From: Flavobacterium sp. 5
Lineage (GTDB): Bacteria; Bacteroidota; Bacteroidia; Flavobacteriales; Flavobacteriaceae
Length of the DNA stretch: 64,000 nucleotides
Assembly (NCBI RefSeq): GCF_002813295.1
Contig: NZ_PHUE01000001.1
Coordinates: 3,906,001 to 3,970,000, forward strand
Direction of reading: 5' to 3'
Shown here: in pieces, positions 56,077-64,000 of the stretch
Layout of the letters: every line of letters begins with the position of its first letter
How positions within the stretch are numbered: the stretch's first letter is position 1
The notes under the pieces: model-generated
Seen by the model: only the letters and a program-made list of their open reading frames with translations
What the model was told of the DNA's origin: nothing
The model's database searches: none
Program-made: the position numbers and the translations under genes

Positions 56077-56706
56077 ATGAAAGATTTGAAAAAATATACA
56101 AATAAAACAAAAGCAGCTTTTATTTTACTGATTGTTATGGTTATTATTTTATTGAGTAATTTCAATACATTGCACAATTCCCAAAAAACGAATGAGGATA
56201 TCAATGCTATCTACAACGACCGATTGGTAGTCGAGCATTATATTTTTCAATATGCGAATGAACTTCACTCTATAAAAGCAAATGCTGTACAGTCACAATT
56301 AAATGATAATCAAAAAATGCAGGAAATTGCAATAGCTTTGGGCAATATTCAAAACATAGATAAACTATATTCAAAAACGGTTTTAACTTCAAATGAAGAA
56401 TTATTTTTTAAATCATTTTTATCTTCCTGTATTTCAATTAAAGAACAAAACAGAAATAAAAATTGGAATCAAATTGTAAATTCTAGCAATCAGGTACTAG
56501 AAACATTAATAAAACTATCTCATCTTCAAATTAAGGAAGGTAAATCTAAGTTAGATCATTCTACTGCGATACATAATGGGAATAATAGTTTGGGCGAACT
56601 AGAAATCGCTTTGCTAGTTATCCTAAGCGGAATTACCACTTATCTATTATTGGCTAAGAAAGATAAGATTAAAGTAAAAATCCCCGAAGCGCCAAGTTTG
56701 AATTAA
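56077..56706 (+). CDS. Membrane protein with a four-helix-bundle sensor-like domain
   Basis: A 209-residue protein. TM1 is at about residues 12-29; a helical region of about 140 residues (NDRLVVEHYIFQYANELHSI, then IKAN) resembles the four-helix-bundle input domain of chemoreceptors; TM2 is at about 174-192; a short charged tail follows. It lacks any signalling output domain. ATG 56077 is preferred to 56026. It may be a truncated or stand-alone sensor module. Confidence 0.65.
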   Translation: MKDLKKYTNKTKAAFILLIVMVIILLSNFNTLHNSQKTNEDINAIYNDRLVVEHYIFQYANELHSIKANAVQSQLNDNQKMQEIAIALGNIQNIDKLYSKTVLTSNEELFFKSFLSSCISIKEQNRNKNWNQIVNSSNQVLETLIKLSHLQIKEGKSKLDHSTAIHNGNNSLGELEIALLVILSGITTYLLLAKKDKIKVKIPEAPSLN

Positions 56707-56763
56707 TAGATACAGTTTGATTGTTTTTTGAAGCAGAAAGATTAGGCATTTTTAGGTAGATGG

Positions 56764-56832
56764 TTCCTGCTATCCGCTATATATTTCTTGCCTAAAGGAG
56801 GCAAGGAAAGGATATCTCTTCTATTAGGGCTA
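56764..56832 (-). repeat. Dispersed hairpin element, copy C
   Basis: On the minus strand: left end TAGCCCTAATAGAAGAG, right end ATATAGCGGATAGCAGGAA; central stem TTTCCTTGCCT with AGGCAAGAAA (one bulge). Confidence 0.82.
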
Positions 56833-56906
56833 AGAGCAGAGATAGTGTTTTTGTTGTTATGAATTAGAGTTAAAGATTTAAAAAAAATATAAAAACTTCT
56901 TCGTAT

Positions 56907-56939
56907 TAGACCTAACAGGTTTTTAAAACCTGTTAGGTC
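56907..56939. repeat. 16-bp perfect palindrome
   Basis: AGACCTAACAGGTTTT and AAAACCTGTTAGGTCT with a one-base centre. I recall this sequence as a frequent intergenic palindrome in Flavobacterium genomes. Confidence 0.9.
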
Positions 56940-56989
56940 TTCATTTAAGATTAATGATCTGAACTCGATTATTAATATGTTTTGTATTT

Positions 56990-57068
56990 CGCTCCTATGG
57001 AGCTCTGATATACTAAACTGTTATTTATAGAAGTTCAAAATGTTAGTATTTTTAAGCTCTTAGGAGCG
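56990..57068. repeat. GCTCC/GGAGC inverted element
   Basis: CGCTCCTATGGAGCT (56990-57004) and AGCTCTTAGGAGCG (57055-57068) can pair over about 13 of 15 bases across a 50-base loop; the left arm is also self-complementary. Confidence 0.65.
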
Positions 57069-57124
57069 ACATCTATTTTAATAATTAGGGTTCAGCTAAT
57101 AATTAATAAATACAATTCTTTTAA

Positions 57125-57162
57125 AAAAAAGGTATTAGTTTTTTAATCCTAATACCTTTTTT
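57125..57162 (-). terminator. Terminator of the proline/arginine operon
   Basis: AAAAAAGGTATTAG and CTAATACCTTTTTT form a 14-bp stem with a 10-base loop about 30 bp after the argH stop. Confidence 0.9.
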
Positions 57163-57193
57163 AGATATAATATTTATAACAAGATGCTTTTAC

Positions 57194-58474
57194 TTAATAA
57201 GCACTTTTCATTTTTTCTTTAATTTCAGCCAAACAAAGGTTGTTAATACTTCCTTCGTGAGTATGTTTGGTTTCTTTTGGAGATTGGTAAGTTCCAGCTT
57301 CCAATTGTTCAGCAACGGCTTTATACGCATCTCTAAAAGGCATTCCAGCAACTACCATTTCATTTAAAGTATCAACTGTAAATAGGTAATCGTATTTTTT
57401 ATCGTTTAAAATACCTTCTTTAACTTTAATATCTGGAATTGAGAAAATAGCAATATCTAAACAAGCTTTCAGGTTTTGAATCGCAGGAAATAATCCTTCT
57501 TTCAATAATTGAAAATCCCTATGGTAACCACTTGGAAGATTATTTGTAATCAAAGTGATTTCATAAGGTAAAGCCTGAATTTTATTGCATTTTCCACGGA
57601 TTAACTCAAACACATCTGGATTTTTTTTGTGTGGCATAATGCTCGAACCTGTCGTAAGATGTGACGGTAAACCAATGAAATCAAAATTTTGACTCATATA
57701 CAAACACACATCCATCGAGAATTTTGCCAAAGTTGCAGCAACACTACTCATTGCAAAAGCGACTGTTTTCTCAGATTTTCCTCGGCTCATTTGAGCAGCT
57801 ACAGAATTGTATTTTAAGGTTTTAAATCCTAATTCTTTGGTAGTGAAAGTTCTGTTGATAGGGAAGGAGCTTCCGTAACCTGCAGCTGAACCTAATGGAT
57901 TTTGATCTACAACTTTTAGTGCAGCATTCAACATTGTAATATCGTCAATCAAGGTTTCTGCATATGCTGAAAACCACATTCCGAAAGATGATGGCATCGC
58001 AATTTGCAAATGTGTATAGCCTGGCAATAATACATTTTGGTATTTTTCTGCCGATTCCATCATTAAATCAAAAAGTGTTTTTACCTGCTCTTTAAGTTCT
58101 TTAACCGCATCTTTTAGGTATAAATTCACATCAACTAAAACTTGGTCATTGCGAGAACGAGCCGTATGGATTTTCTTTCCAGCATCGCCTAATTTTACCG
58201 TTAATAAATATTCAATTTTGGAGTGAACATCTTCAAAAGAATCTTCAATTTCGAAATTTCCTTTTTCAACATCAGCGATAATATCTTCTAACGCTAACAC
58301 TAAAGAAGTAGTTTCTTCAGATGTTAATAAATTAATTTGTCCCAACATTTTGGCGTGAGCAATAGAACCTAAAGCATCATATTTGGCTAAGACTAAATCT
58401 AGTTCGCGGTCGTTTCCAACAGTGAAATGTTCGATTTGTTTGTCAGTTGGTATTCCTTTTTCCCAAAGTTTCAT
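57194..58474 (-). CDS. argH: Argininosuccinate lyase
   Basis: A 426-residue enzyme that splits argininosuccinate into arginine and fumarate. Fumarase-family signatures: SKIEYLLTVKLGDAGKKIHT, ARSRNDQVLVDVNLYL, GYTHLQIAMPSSFGMWF, and the loop GSSIMPHKKNPDVFELIR with the catalytic Ser. Length is slightly shorter than E. coli ArgH. It is the last gene of the operon, separated by 166 bp (with copy D of the dispersed element) from the M20 peptidase gene. Confidence 0.95.
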   Translation of the reverse strand: MKLWEKGIPTDKQIEHFTVGNDRELDLVLAKYDALGSIAHAKMLGQINLLTSEETTSLVLALEDIIADVEKGNFEIEDSFEDVHSKIEYLLTVKLGDAGKKIHTARSRNDQVLVDVNLYLKDAVKELKEQVKTLFDLMMESAEKYQNVLLPGYTHLQIAMPSSFGMWFSAYAETLIDDITMLNAALKVVDQNPLGSAAGYGSSFPINRTFTTKELGFKTLKYNSVAAQMSRGKSEKTVAFAMSSVAATLAKFSMDVCLYMSQNFDFIGLPSHLTTGSSIMPHKKNPDVFELIRGKCNKIQALPYEITLITNNLPSGYHRDFQLLKEGLFPAIQNLKACLDIAIFSIPDIKVKEGILNDKKYDYLFTVDTLNEMVVAGMPFRDAYKAVAEQLEAGTYQSPKETKHTHEGSINNLCLAEIKEKMKSAY

Positions 58475-58568
58475 ATTTCTATTTTTTGTTTCGCAAAGAT
58501 ACTCAGAGGTTACTCAGAGATTTGCAAAGTTTTTTATTTCTATAATTTGACTTAGTTTCCCTAAATCC

Positions 58569-58639
58569 TAGCCCCGATAGTAGTGAAAATCCTTTTTGTT
58601 TTTGTTGCCAAAAACAAAAAGATTGCAACGGATAGCTGG
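58569..58639 (+). repeat. Dispersed hairpin element, copy D
   Basis: Left end TAGCCCCGATAGTAGTG, right end GATTGCAACGGATAGCTGGA; perfect 13-bp stem CTTTTTGTTTTTG (58592-58604) with CAAAAACAAAAAG (58609-58621). It sits between two genes of one operon. A nearby TACTCAGAG direct repeat lies at about 58499-58520. Confidence 0.85.
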
Positions 58640-58640
58640 A

Positions 58641-59711
58641 TTAGCTCCTAAAAAAATCAGTCAATATCTTGATATATAATTCTATTCCTTCTTCGATTTC
58701 GTGGATAAATATAAATTCATCTGCCGAGTGTGACCGTAGGGATTCTCCAGGCCCTAATTTCAAAGATTGACAACTCAAAACCGATTGATCTGAAAGGGTT
58801 GGTGATCCATAAGTCGTTCTTCCTAGAGCGATTCCTGCTTGTACTAATCCGTGGGCAACTGGAATGGAAGAAGAGTTTAAGTGCAACGAGCGAGGAGTAA
58901 CCTCGGCATTCACATTGGCTCTTACAGTTTCTAAAATTTCAGTATTATTGTAGCGGTCAGTTACTCGGATATCGACAACCAAATGGCATTCGGCAGGAAC
59001 GACATTGTGCTGTTTTCCAGCAGTAACTTGGGTTACGGTCATTTTTACAGGACCTAAAACTTCGGATATTTTCTCGAATTGAAATGTTTTGAACCATTCA
59101 ATTACGGGCATTGCATTATAAATTGGATTATCTGGATTGTTGTGTGCGGCGTGACTTGCAGTTCCTTTTACCACAACATCTAGAACCAATAAACCTTTTT
59201 CGGCTACGGCCAATTGCATTAAAGTTGGTTCGCCAACTATAGCACATTCCAATTCTGGTAAATGTTTCAAAACGCTGTTTAAACCATTCTTTCCGCTGCT
59301 TTCTTCTTCTGCGGAAGCCACAATTACAATATTGTAAGGAAGATTCTCTTGAGTATAAAAATGAGTAAACGTTGCTATCAAGGAAACCAAACATCCACCA
59401 GCATCATTACTACCTAAACCAAATAATTTTCCATCTTTTACAATCGCTTCAAATGGATCGTTCGTATAACCTTGATTTGGTTTTACCGTATCGTGATGTG
59501 AATTCAGTAAAAGTGTCGGTTTAGATTTATCAAAATGTTGATTGTAAGCCCAAATGTTATTGTTCTCTCTTTCGAAAGGAATGTTGTTTTGTGTAAACCA
59601 ATTTTCGATTAAAAGCGCAGTTTTATCTTCTTCACTTGAAAAAGACGGAGTCTCAATCAGCGATTTTAATAGAGCAATGGCTTCTTGTATAAGGGTTTCT
59701 ATGTTTTTCAT
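58641..59711 (-). CDS. argE: M20-family N-acyl-ornithine deacylase (ArgE-like)
   Basis: A 356-residue zinc hydrolase of the M20 family. Metal ligands: His in SHHDTV, Asp in GSNDAGG, Glu-Glu in ASAEEESSG, and GEPTLMQ; dimerisation domain in the middle with KGTASHAAHN. By position, between argB and argH in an arginine operon, it should release ornithine from its N-acyl form; whether the acyl group is acetyl or succinyl depends on the pathway. A succinyl-diaminopimelate or related role is less likely. Confidence 0.87.
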   Translation of the reverse strand: MKNIETLIQEAIALLKSLIETPSFSSEEDKTALLIENWFTQNNIPFERENNNIWAYNQHFDKSKPTLLLNSHHDTVKPNQGYTNDPFEAIVKDGKLFGLGSNDAGGCLVSLIATFTHFYTQENLPYNIVIVASAEEESSGKNGLNSVLKHLPELECAIVGEPTLMQLAVAEKGLLVLDVVVKGTASHAAHNNPDNPIYNAMPVIEWFKTFQFEKISEVLGPVKMTVTQVTAGKQHNVVPAECHLVVDIRVTDRYNNTEILETVRANVNAEVTPRSLHLNSSSIPVAHGLVQAGIALGRTTYGSPTLSDQSVLSCQSLKLGPGESLRSHSADEFIFIHEIEEGIELYIKILTDFFRS

Positions 59712-59748
59712 TTATTCTTTTAATTTTATCACGAAGGTGCAAATTTTT

Positions 59749-60534
59749 TTACAATTGAATAGTTGTACAAACTGAATCTTCGCTTTGTAACATTTTGTGA
59801 TGACCAATTCGTATTTTTTGAACGCCTTTTGACAAACTGTTAAAACAATTATCCAGTTTTGGAATCATTCCCGAGTGTATTGCCCCTTCAGTTTTTAATT
59901 GCGAATACAACTCTTGATTGATGTTTTTAATAACTGAATTTTCATCTTCAACATCTGTTAAAACTCCCGCTTTTTCAAAGCAATAATTTAAAGTTACTTC
60001 AAAGACTTCAGATGCTGCAATTGCTAATTCACTAGCAATGGTGTCGGCGTTTGTATTTAATAATTGTCCGTTTTTATCGTGAGTTATAGCACAGAAAACG
60101 GGAACAATTCCACTAGAAATCAAAGTTTCTAATAATGGAGTATTTACTTTTTGTACATCACCAACAAAACCATAATCGATAGTTGGATGGTTCCTTTTTG
60201 TCGATTGAATTAGGTTTCCATCGGCGCCAGAAAATCCCATGGCGTTAGTGTTGTTAGCTTGTAATTGTGCTACCACATTTTTGTTGATTTCACCAGCATA
60301 AATCATCACCACAACGTCAAGCATTGGTTGGTCAGTAATGCGTCGCCCTTCTATCATTTGAGGAACTAAACCAATACTTTGTGCCATTTTGGTAGCTGAT
60401 TTTCCACCACCGTGAACTAGTATTTTGTTTCCTTCAATCTTAGAAAAATCACTTAGAAATTGTGATAACTCTGTTGCATCATCAATAATGTTTCCTCCGA
60501 TTTTTATGATAGATAATGGTTTCTTATTTGACAT
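59749..60534 (-). CDS. argB: N-acetylglutamate (N-acylglutamate) kinase
   Basis: A 261-residue kinase that phosphorylates the side chain of N-acyl-glutamate. The ATP site starts SIIKIGGNIIDD; HGGGKSATKMAQSIGL is the N-acylglutamate-binding Gly loop, and IHSGMIPKLDNCFN the C-terminal signature. The length fits the arginine-insensitive form. The gene begins inside the end of argF' (11-bp overlap), so the two are coupled. Confidence 0.94.
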   Translation of the reverse strand: MSNKKPLSIIKIGGNIIDDATELSQFLSDFSKIEGNKILVHGGGKSATKMAQSIGLVPQMIEGRRITDQPMLDVVVMIYAGEINKNVVAQLQANNTNAMGFSGADGNLIQSTKRNHPTIDYGFVGDVQKVNTPLLETLISSGIVPVFCAITHDKNGQLLNTNADTIASELAIAASEVFEVTLNYCFEKAGVLTDVEDENSVIKNINQELYSQLKTEGAIHSGMIPKLDNCFNSLSKGVQKIRIGHHKMLQSEDSVCTTIQL

Positions 60535-61474
60535 TTTTCAATATTTTTTGTAAAACCAATTGAGCAGAATACGTTCTATTATTTGCTTGTTCAATAACAA
60601 TTGAATTTTCGCTATCAATTACTTCGTCAGCTACAATTACATTTCTTCTTACAGGCAAACAATGCATAAATTTAGCGTTGTTTGTTAATGCCATTTTTTC
60701 AGCAGTAACTGTCCAGTTTGGATCTGTATTGGTAATTTGTCCGTATTCCTTATAATTACTCCAGTTTTTGGTGTAGATAAAATCGGCATTTTCAAAAGCT
60801 TTATTTTGATCGTGTTCTATTTTGGAATTTTTGGTAATTTCAGGATTCAGTTCGTAACCTTCGGGATGTGTAATTACAAAATCCATACTTTCTTGCTTTT
60901 GCATCATTTCTACGAAAGAATTGGCAACAGCCTGAGGTAATGCTCTTGGATGTGGAGCCCAAGTTAAAACAACTTTTGGTCTGTGTTTTGTCTTGTGTTC
61001 TGCCATTGTAATAGCATCTGCAAGTGATTGCATTGGGTGTCCAGTAGCACTTTCCATATTAACAACAGGCACAGTAGCGTATTTCAAGAAACCTGAAATT
61101 ACTGTCTCAGCGTTGTCTTTTTCTTTGTCTACCAATCCTGCAAAAGCTCTGATTGCTATAATATCAGCATATTGAGAAACTACTTCTGCAGCTTCTTTAA
61201 TGTGTTCTGAAGCGCCTTGATTCATAATTGCTCCATCTTCATATTCTAGTGTCCAACCTTCACTGCCAAAGTTCATCACCATCACGTTCATACCTAAATT
61301 GATGGCTGCTTTTTGGGTACTCAAACGGGTTCTCAAACTAGAATTGAAAAACAACATTACTAAGGTTTTGTTCTTTCCTAGTTTTTTATTTTTGAGTGGG
61401 TTCTTTTTGATTTTTATCGCTTCTTTCACCCATTTTTGGAGTGAATCTATGTTTTGTATGGATGTAAAGTTCAT
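60524..61474 (-). CDS. argF': N-acyl-ornithine carbamoyltransferase (N-succinylornithine type likely)
   Basis: A 316-residue transcarbamylase that carbamoylates an acylated ornithine, not free ornithine. Carbamoyl phosphate site FFNSSLRTR (42-50), HPMQSLADAIT, and C-terminal HCLPVRRN. The segment GASEHI places Ser89 where Xanthomonas acetyl-ornithine enzyme has Glu92 and Bacteroides succinyl-ornithine enzyme has Pro90; from published mutants, Ser there favours succinyl-ornithine. Overlaps argB by 11 bp. Confidence 0.9.
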   Translation of the reverse strand: MNFTSIQNIDSLQKWVKEAIKIKKNPLKNKKLGKNKTLVMLFFNSSLRTRLSTQKAAINLGMNVMVMNFGSEGWTLEYEDGAIMNQGASEHIKEAAEVVSQYADIIAIRAFAGLVDKEKDNAETVISGFLKYATVPVVNMESATGHPMQSLADAITMAEHKTKHRPKVVLTWAPHPRALPQAVANSFVEMMQKQESMDFVITHPEGYELNPEITKNSKIEHDQNKAFENADFIYTKNWSNYKEYGQITNTDPNWTVTAEKMALTNNAKFMHCLPVRRNVIVADEVIDSENSIVIEQANNRTYSAQLVLQKILKNVK

Positions 61475-61475
61475 T

Positions 61476-61507
61476 TTGGTTATTTGTTTAATTGGTTATT
61501 TGTTTAA
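61476..61507. repeat. 16-bp direct repeat in the argF'-proB gap
   Basis: TTGGTTATTTGTTTAA occurs twice in tandem; further GATTAAC-like words follow. A likely replication-slippage or regulatory tract of unknown role. Confidence 0.8.
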
Positions 61508-61543
61508 TCGATTAACCGAATTAACGATTAACTAATCAACTTT

Positions 61544-62305
61544 TTATACAATTTTTGTAAACGCTATTTTATTATTCAATGCTTTCACCATAAAATTATC
61601 TTCCAGTCCATTCACAATCCAAGTTTCGATATTAGCAGCTTTGGCAATAGCCGCCGAATCAATTTTGGACTGCATTCCACCTGTTCCGTGAGACGATTTA
61701 GAATCGCCAATTTCCTTTTGCAAGAGCGATAAATCGGTTACTAGTTCTATTGTTTCTGGCACTTCATCGTTTATTGACGATTTGGTGTAAATTCCGTTGG
61801 TGTTGGTTGCAATAATCAGAATATCAACGTTTAATAAAACCGCAGTCAATGCCGCTAATTTATCATTATCTCCAAATTTTATCTCATCAGTAGCGACAGT
61901 ATCATTTTCATTGATAATTGGAATATAATTATTTTTGACTAATACATTAATGGTGTTTACAATGTTAACTTTGGATTGTTGTTTTTCAAAATCAGAATAG
62001 GATAGCAGGCATTGCGAAATATGTAATCCCAAATCACTAAAATTCTCATGGTAAATGCGCATCAAGTGAGGCTGGCCAATAGATGCTAAAGCTTGCTTTA
62101 CGAAAACATCTTTATCCTGATTGTCAAGCTTTACAAACTGTTTAGCAGCAGCAATAGCTCCTGAACTCACAATAATAAATTCATATTCATCGTTCAAAGC
62201 CGCAATTTGCATCCCAATATCCTCAATCTTTCCTCTCGAAATATGATTGGTTTCTTTGGTTAAGGTGTTACTTCCTAATTTTAATAATATTCTTTTTTTT
62301 GCCAT
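61544..62305 (-). CDS. proB: Glutamate 5-kinase
   Basis: A 253-residue amino acid kinase of the short type without a PUA domain. It starts KRILLKLGSNTLTKETN; SSGAIAAAKQF, INENDTVATDEIKFGDNDKL and TGGMQSKIDSAAIA are the glutamate-kinase signatures. It catalyses the first step of proline synthesis. The neighbour proA follows the usual order; the gap between them contains heptamer repeats. Confidence 0.94.
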   Translation of the reverse strand: MAKKRILLKLGSNTLTKETNHISRGKIEDIGMQIAALNDEYEFIIVSSGAIAAAKQFVKLDNQDKDVFVKQALASIGQPHLMRIYHENFSDLGLHISQCLLSYSDFEKQQSKVNIVNTINVLVKNNYIPIINENDTVATDEIKFGDNDKLAALTAVLLNVDILIIATNTNGIYTKSSINDEVPETIELVTDLSLLQKEIGDSKSSHGTGGMQSKIDSAAIAKAANIETWIVNGLEDNFMVKALNNKIAFTKIV

Positions 62306-62375
62306 TTTTTTTACCGCAAAGGGCGCAAAGTTTATATTTTGAATCTTTACAAACGCAAGGTCAAGGTTCGCAAAG

Positions 62376-62417
62376 CTAAATCTTAAATCGTTATTCTAAA
62401 ATCTGCAATCTAAAATT
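62376..62417. repeat. Degenerate heptamer tract at the proA end
   Basis: Six heptamers in phase: CTAAATC, TTAAATC, GTTATTC, TAAAATC, TGCAATC, TAAAATT. The last overlaps the proA stop codon at 62416-62418. The core TGCAATCTAAAAT is shared with the tract in yggS. Confidence 0.7.
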
Positions 62418-63612
62418 ATCTTATCTGTCCGTCACCATAAATATACCATTTATTGGTTACAAGATGTTGTAATCCAATTGGTCCACGTTGGTGTAATTTA
62501 TCAGTGCTTATAGCTAATTCTCCACCAAGACCAAATTGTCCTCCATCGGTAAAACGAGTTGATGCATTATGATATACAGAAGAAGCATCAACATTTTCCA
62601 TGAATTCTTGTGCCAAAGTTTCACTTTTAGTTATAATAGAAGCGGAGTGACCGCCACAATATTTATTGATTTTAGCAATCGCTTTTTGATTGGAATTGAT
62701 GGTTCCAATAACGATTTTATAATCTAAAAACTCTTCGTACCAAATCAAATCGCTTTCAATTGCTGGAACTCCAGTTGCTTCTGCGAAAGCATTATCTCCT
62801 AAAATCGTCACTTTGAATTTCTCTAACTCAGTAACCAATTGTTTAGCAAAATCTTCCCAATTTGGCAAGTTTGTATCGATTAAAACTTTGTCCAAAGCAT
62901 TACAAACTGAGATATTAGAGGTTTTTCCGTTGATGATAATGTTCATTGCTTTTTCTAAATCGGCATCGGCATTAACATAAACAAAATTATTCCCACGACC
63001 ACTTACAATCACTGGGCAAGTTGCGTGTTTTTTGGTAAATTCAATTAATTTTTCGCCACCACGAGGCACGATTAAATCGACTTTTTGTGTTGGTTTTTCA
63101 AGGAATTCTTGCGTTTGAACTCTATCGTAATTCAAATATTCAACCCAATCCGTCGAAACTCCATTGTTCTCTAAAGCTTGATGCCAAAGGCTCACAATCT
63201 TTTGATTTGAAAGCAACGATTCTTTTCCGCCTTTCAAAAGGATTTTATTTCCCGATTTAAAAGCAATTCCTCCAGCTTCAACAGTTACGTCTGGGCGAGA
63301 TTCGTATATGATTAAAATAGTTCCAAAAGCAGCCGTTTTGTTGCTGATTTTCATCCCGTTATCGTGAGTGAAAGTAAAACGAACCTGACCAACTGGATCT
63401 TCCTGACTGGCTAATTGCTGCAACGAAAGAATCATACCATTTACTTTGGCATCATCCACTAATAAGCGTTTTTCCATTGCCAAATCTTCACCATTATAAT
63501 TGGCTAAATCCTGCTGATTTATGGTTTTTAACGCTTCTCTTTCTTGCTCTAATAAAGTCGCCATTGTGGTTAAAACAGCGTTTCTTTTTTCGATTGGAAG
63601 TATTGTATTCAT
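62416..63612 (-). CDS. proA: Gamma-glutamyl phosphate reductase
   Basis: A 398-residue NADPH-dependent enzyme, second in proline synthesis. Signatures: IIYESRPDVTVEAGGIAFKS, NKILLKGGKESLLSN, VPRGGEKLIEFTK, and the active Cys in TSNISVCNALDKVLID. Length is typical. It begins 3 bp after a hypothetical gene and precedes proB. The stop codon lies in a 7-bp repeat tract. Confidence 0.95.
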   Translation of the reverse strand: MNTILPIEKRNAVLTTMATLLEQEREALKTINQQDLANYNGEDLAMEKRLLVDDAKVNGMILSLQQLASQEDPVGQVRFTFTHDNGMKISNKTAAFGTILIIYESRPDVTVEAGGIAFKSGNKILLKGGKESLLSNQKIVSLWHQALENNGVSTDWVEYLNYDRVQTQEFLEKPTQKVDLIVPRGGEKLIEFTKKHATCPVIVSGRGNNFVYVNADADLEKAMNIIINGKTSNISVCNALDKVLIDTNLPNWEDFAKQLVTELEKFKVTILGDNAFAEATGVPAIESDLIWYEEFLDYKIVIGTINSNQKAIAKINKYCGGHSASIITKSETLAQEFMENVDASSVYHNASTRFTDGGQFGLGGELAISTDKLHQRGPIGLQHLVTNKWYIYGDGQIR

Positions 63613-63615
63613 AGT

Positions 63616-64000
63616 TTATTGGTTGTTTTTAATAGCATCAATTTCTTTTTGCATTTTTTCTCTCCAAAATTTTCCATTCCTTTTTTCAAGATATGGATTT
63701 GTGATTTTTTGATATTCTTTTTCTGCAATATCTAAATCCTTTGAAATATTACAGGTTGAAGATTTGTATAAGCCATATTTTTTATGAATGGAATCAGACT
63801 TTATGTATTTATTAAAATCATTTTCATTTTTAGGAGGCAACATTAATCCGTGACTAAAAGATTTTACACTATCCTTTTTAATATCCGTTTTTGCATCATT
63901 TTGATACCTTAATACAAGTTCATCTAATTCTTTTTTATTATTATAAAATCTATAAAAACCATTTGAAAGATTTAATATCGTTGCAAATATGTTAATGTAG
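63616..64000 (-). CDS. Hypothetical protein, 5' end outside the window
   Basis: An open frame of at least 128 codons continuing past the window edge. The first visible residues (INIFATILNLSNGFYRFY) form a hydrophobic stretch that may be a membrane anchor; the rest is charged (NNKKELDELVLRYQND, then the terminal EKMQKEIDAIKNNQ). A Met at 63843 is internal and need not be the start. It ends 3 bp before proA and so likely belongs to the same operon. No family recognised. Confidence 0.6.
   Translation of the reverse strand, partial: YINIFATILNLSNGFYRFYNNKKELDELVLRYQNDAKTDIKKDSVKSFSHGLMLPPKNENDFNKYIKSDSIHKKYGLYKSSTCNISKDLDIAEKEYQKITNPYLEKRNGKFWREKMQKEIDAIKNNQ

Larger units (their letters stand above)
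56707..57193. other. 487-bp gap holding three kinds of repeats and a terminator
   Basis: From left to right: copy C of the dispersed element, a 16-bp perfect palindrome, a GCTCC/GGAGC element and the argH terminator. No coding sequence is seen. Confidence 0.8.

Noticed and set aside
59128..59394. 88-codon frame within the argE-like gene
   Set aside because: Same-strand out-of-frame shadow with Arg/Cys-rich sequence.

Overview
The window is AT-rich DNA from the phylum Bacteroidota, very probably a Flavobacterium or close relative. The signs are Bacteroidota-type promoters (TTG or TTTG, 17-23 bases, TAnnTTTG), no Shine-Dalgarno sequences, Bacteroidota-only families (omega subunit variant, DUF4835, DUF6913-like), lipoproteins with acidic residues after the lipid Cys, N-acyl-ornithine carbamoyltransferase in place of ordinary OTCase, and typical Flavobacterium intergenic repeats. 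I see no phage, integrase, insertion sequence, CRISPR array, rRNA or tRNA; this is mostly core chromosome.

Layout. 1-19 kb, mostly plus strand: the 3' end of priA, a LytTR regulator, ribosomal operon rpsF-rpsR-rplI, ligA, dapA, an outer-membrane/CoA/repair run (bamD, rpoZ, coaBC, DUF4835, recN), two adjacent enoyl-ACP reductases of unrelated families (fabV, fabI), a glycosyltransferase with coaE, and a histidine kinase/OmpR pair. 19-29.6 kb, mostly minus: acyl-ACP thioesterase, miaA, a DnaQ/GIY-YIG fusion, yggS, 3-hydroxyacyl-CoA dehydrogenase, an Idh/MocA oxidoreductase, smpB and small genes; pcm and a VF530-family gene run the other way. 29.8-40.4 kb: a secreted M1 peptidase, agmatine-to-putrescine genes aguA and aguB separated by a surface lipoprotein, an HxlR regulator divergent from a nitroreductase, a luciferase-like monooxygenase, a HAD phosphatase. 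40.4-56.7 kb is the accessory-looking part: lipoproteins (one with a c-type haem motif), a 21-bp tandem repeat tract, a small envelope-stress-like cluster (39-residue membrane peptide, YtxH, holin-like protein), DinB, a histidine kinase with eleven 21-residue coiled-coil repeats, clpB, ytxJ and a pair of polytopic membrane proteins. 57-64 kb, minus: hypothetical-proA-proB-argF'-argB-argE-argH, a joint proline/arginine biosynthesis operon.

The most unusual material is non-coding. (1) About 370 bp of degenerate 21-bp repeats (42969-43345) between two convergent genes; units tend to be dyads, neighbouring units form hairpins, and two strong hairpins share an arm. (2) Four copies of a dispersed element (33.35, 49.5, 56.8, 58.6 kb) with conserved ends around a central hairpin whose sequence differs in each copy but stays complementary. 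(3) Several 7-bp-period repeats, one forming the MiaA C-terminus and one translated inside YggS. (4) Four terminators with the same GAAA-capped loop. All family names come from recognition of the sequence, without database searches.
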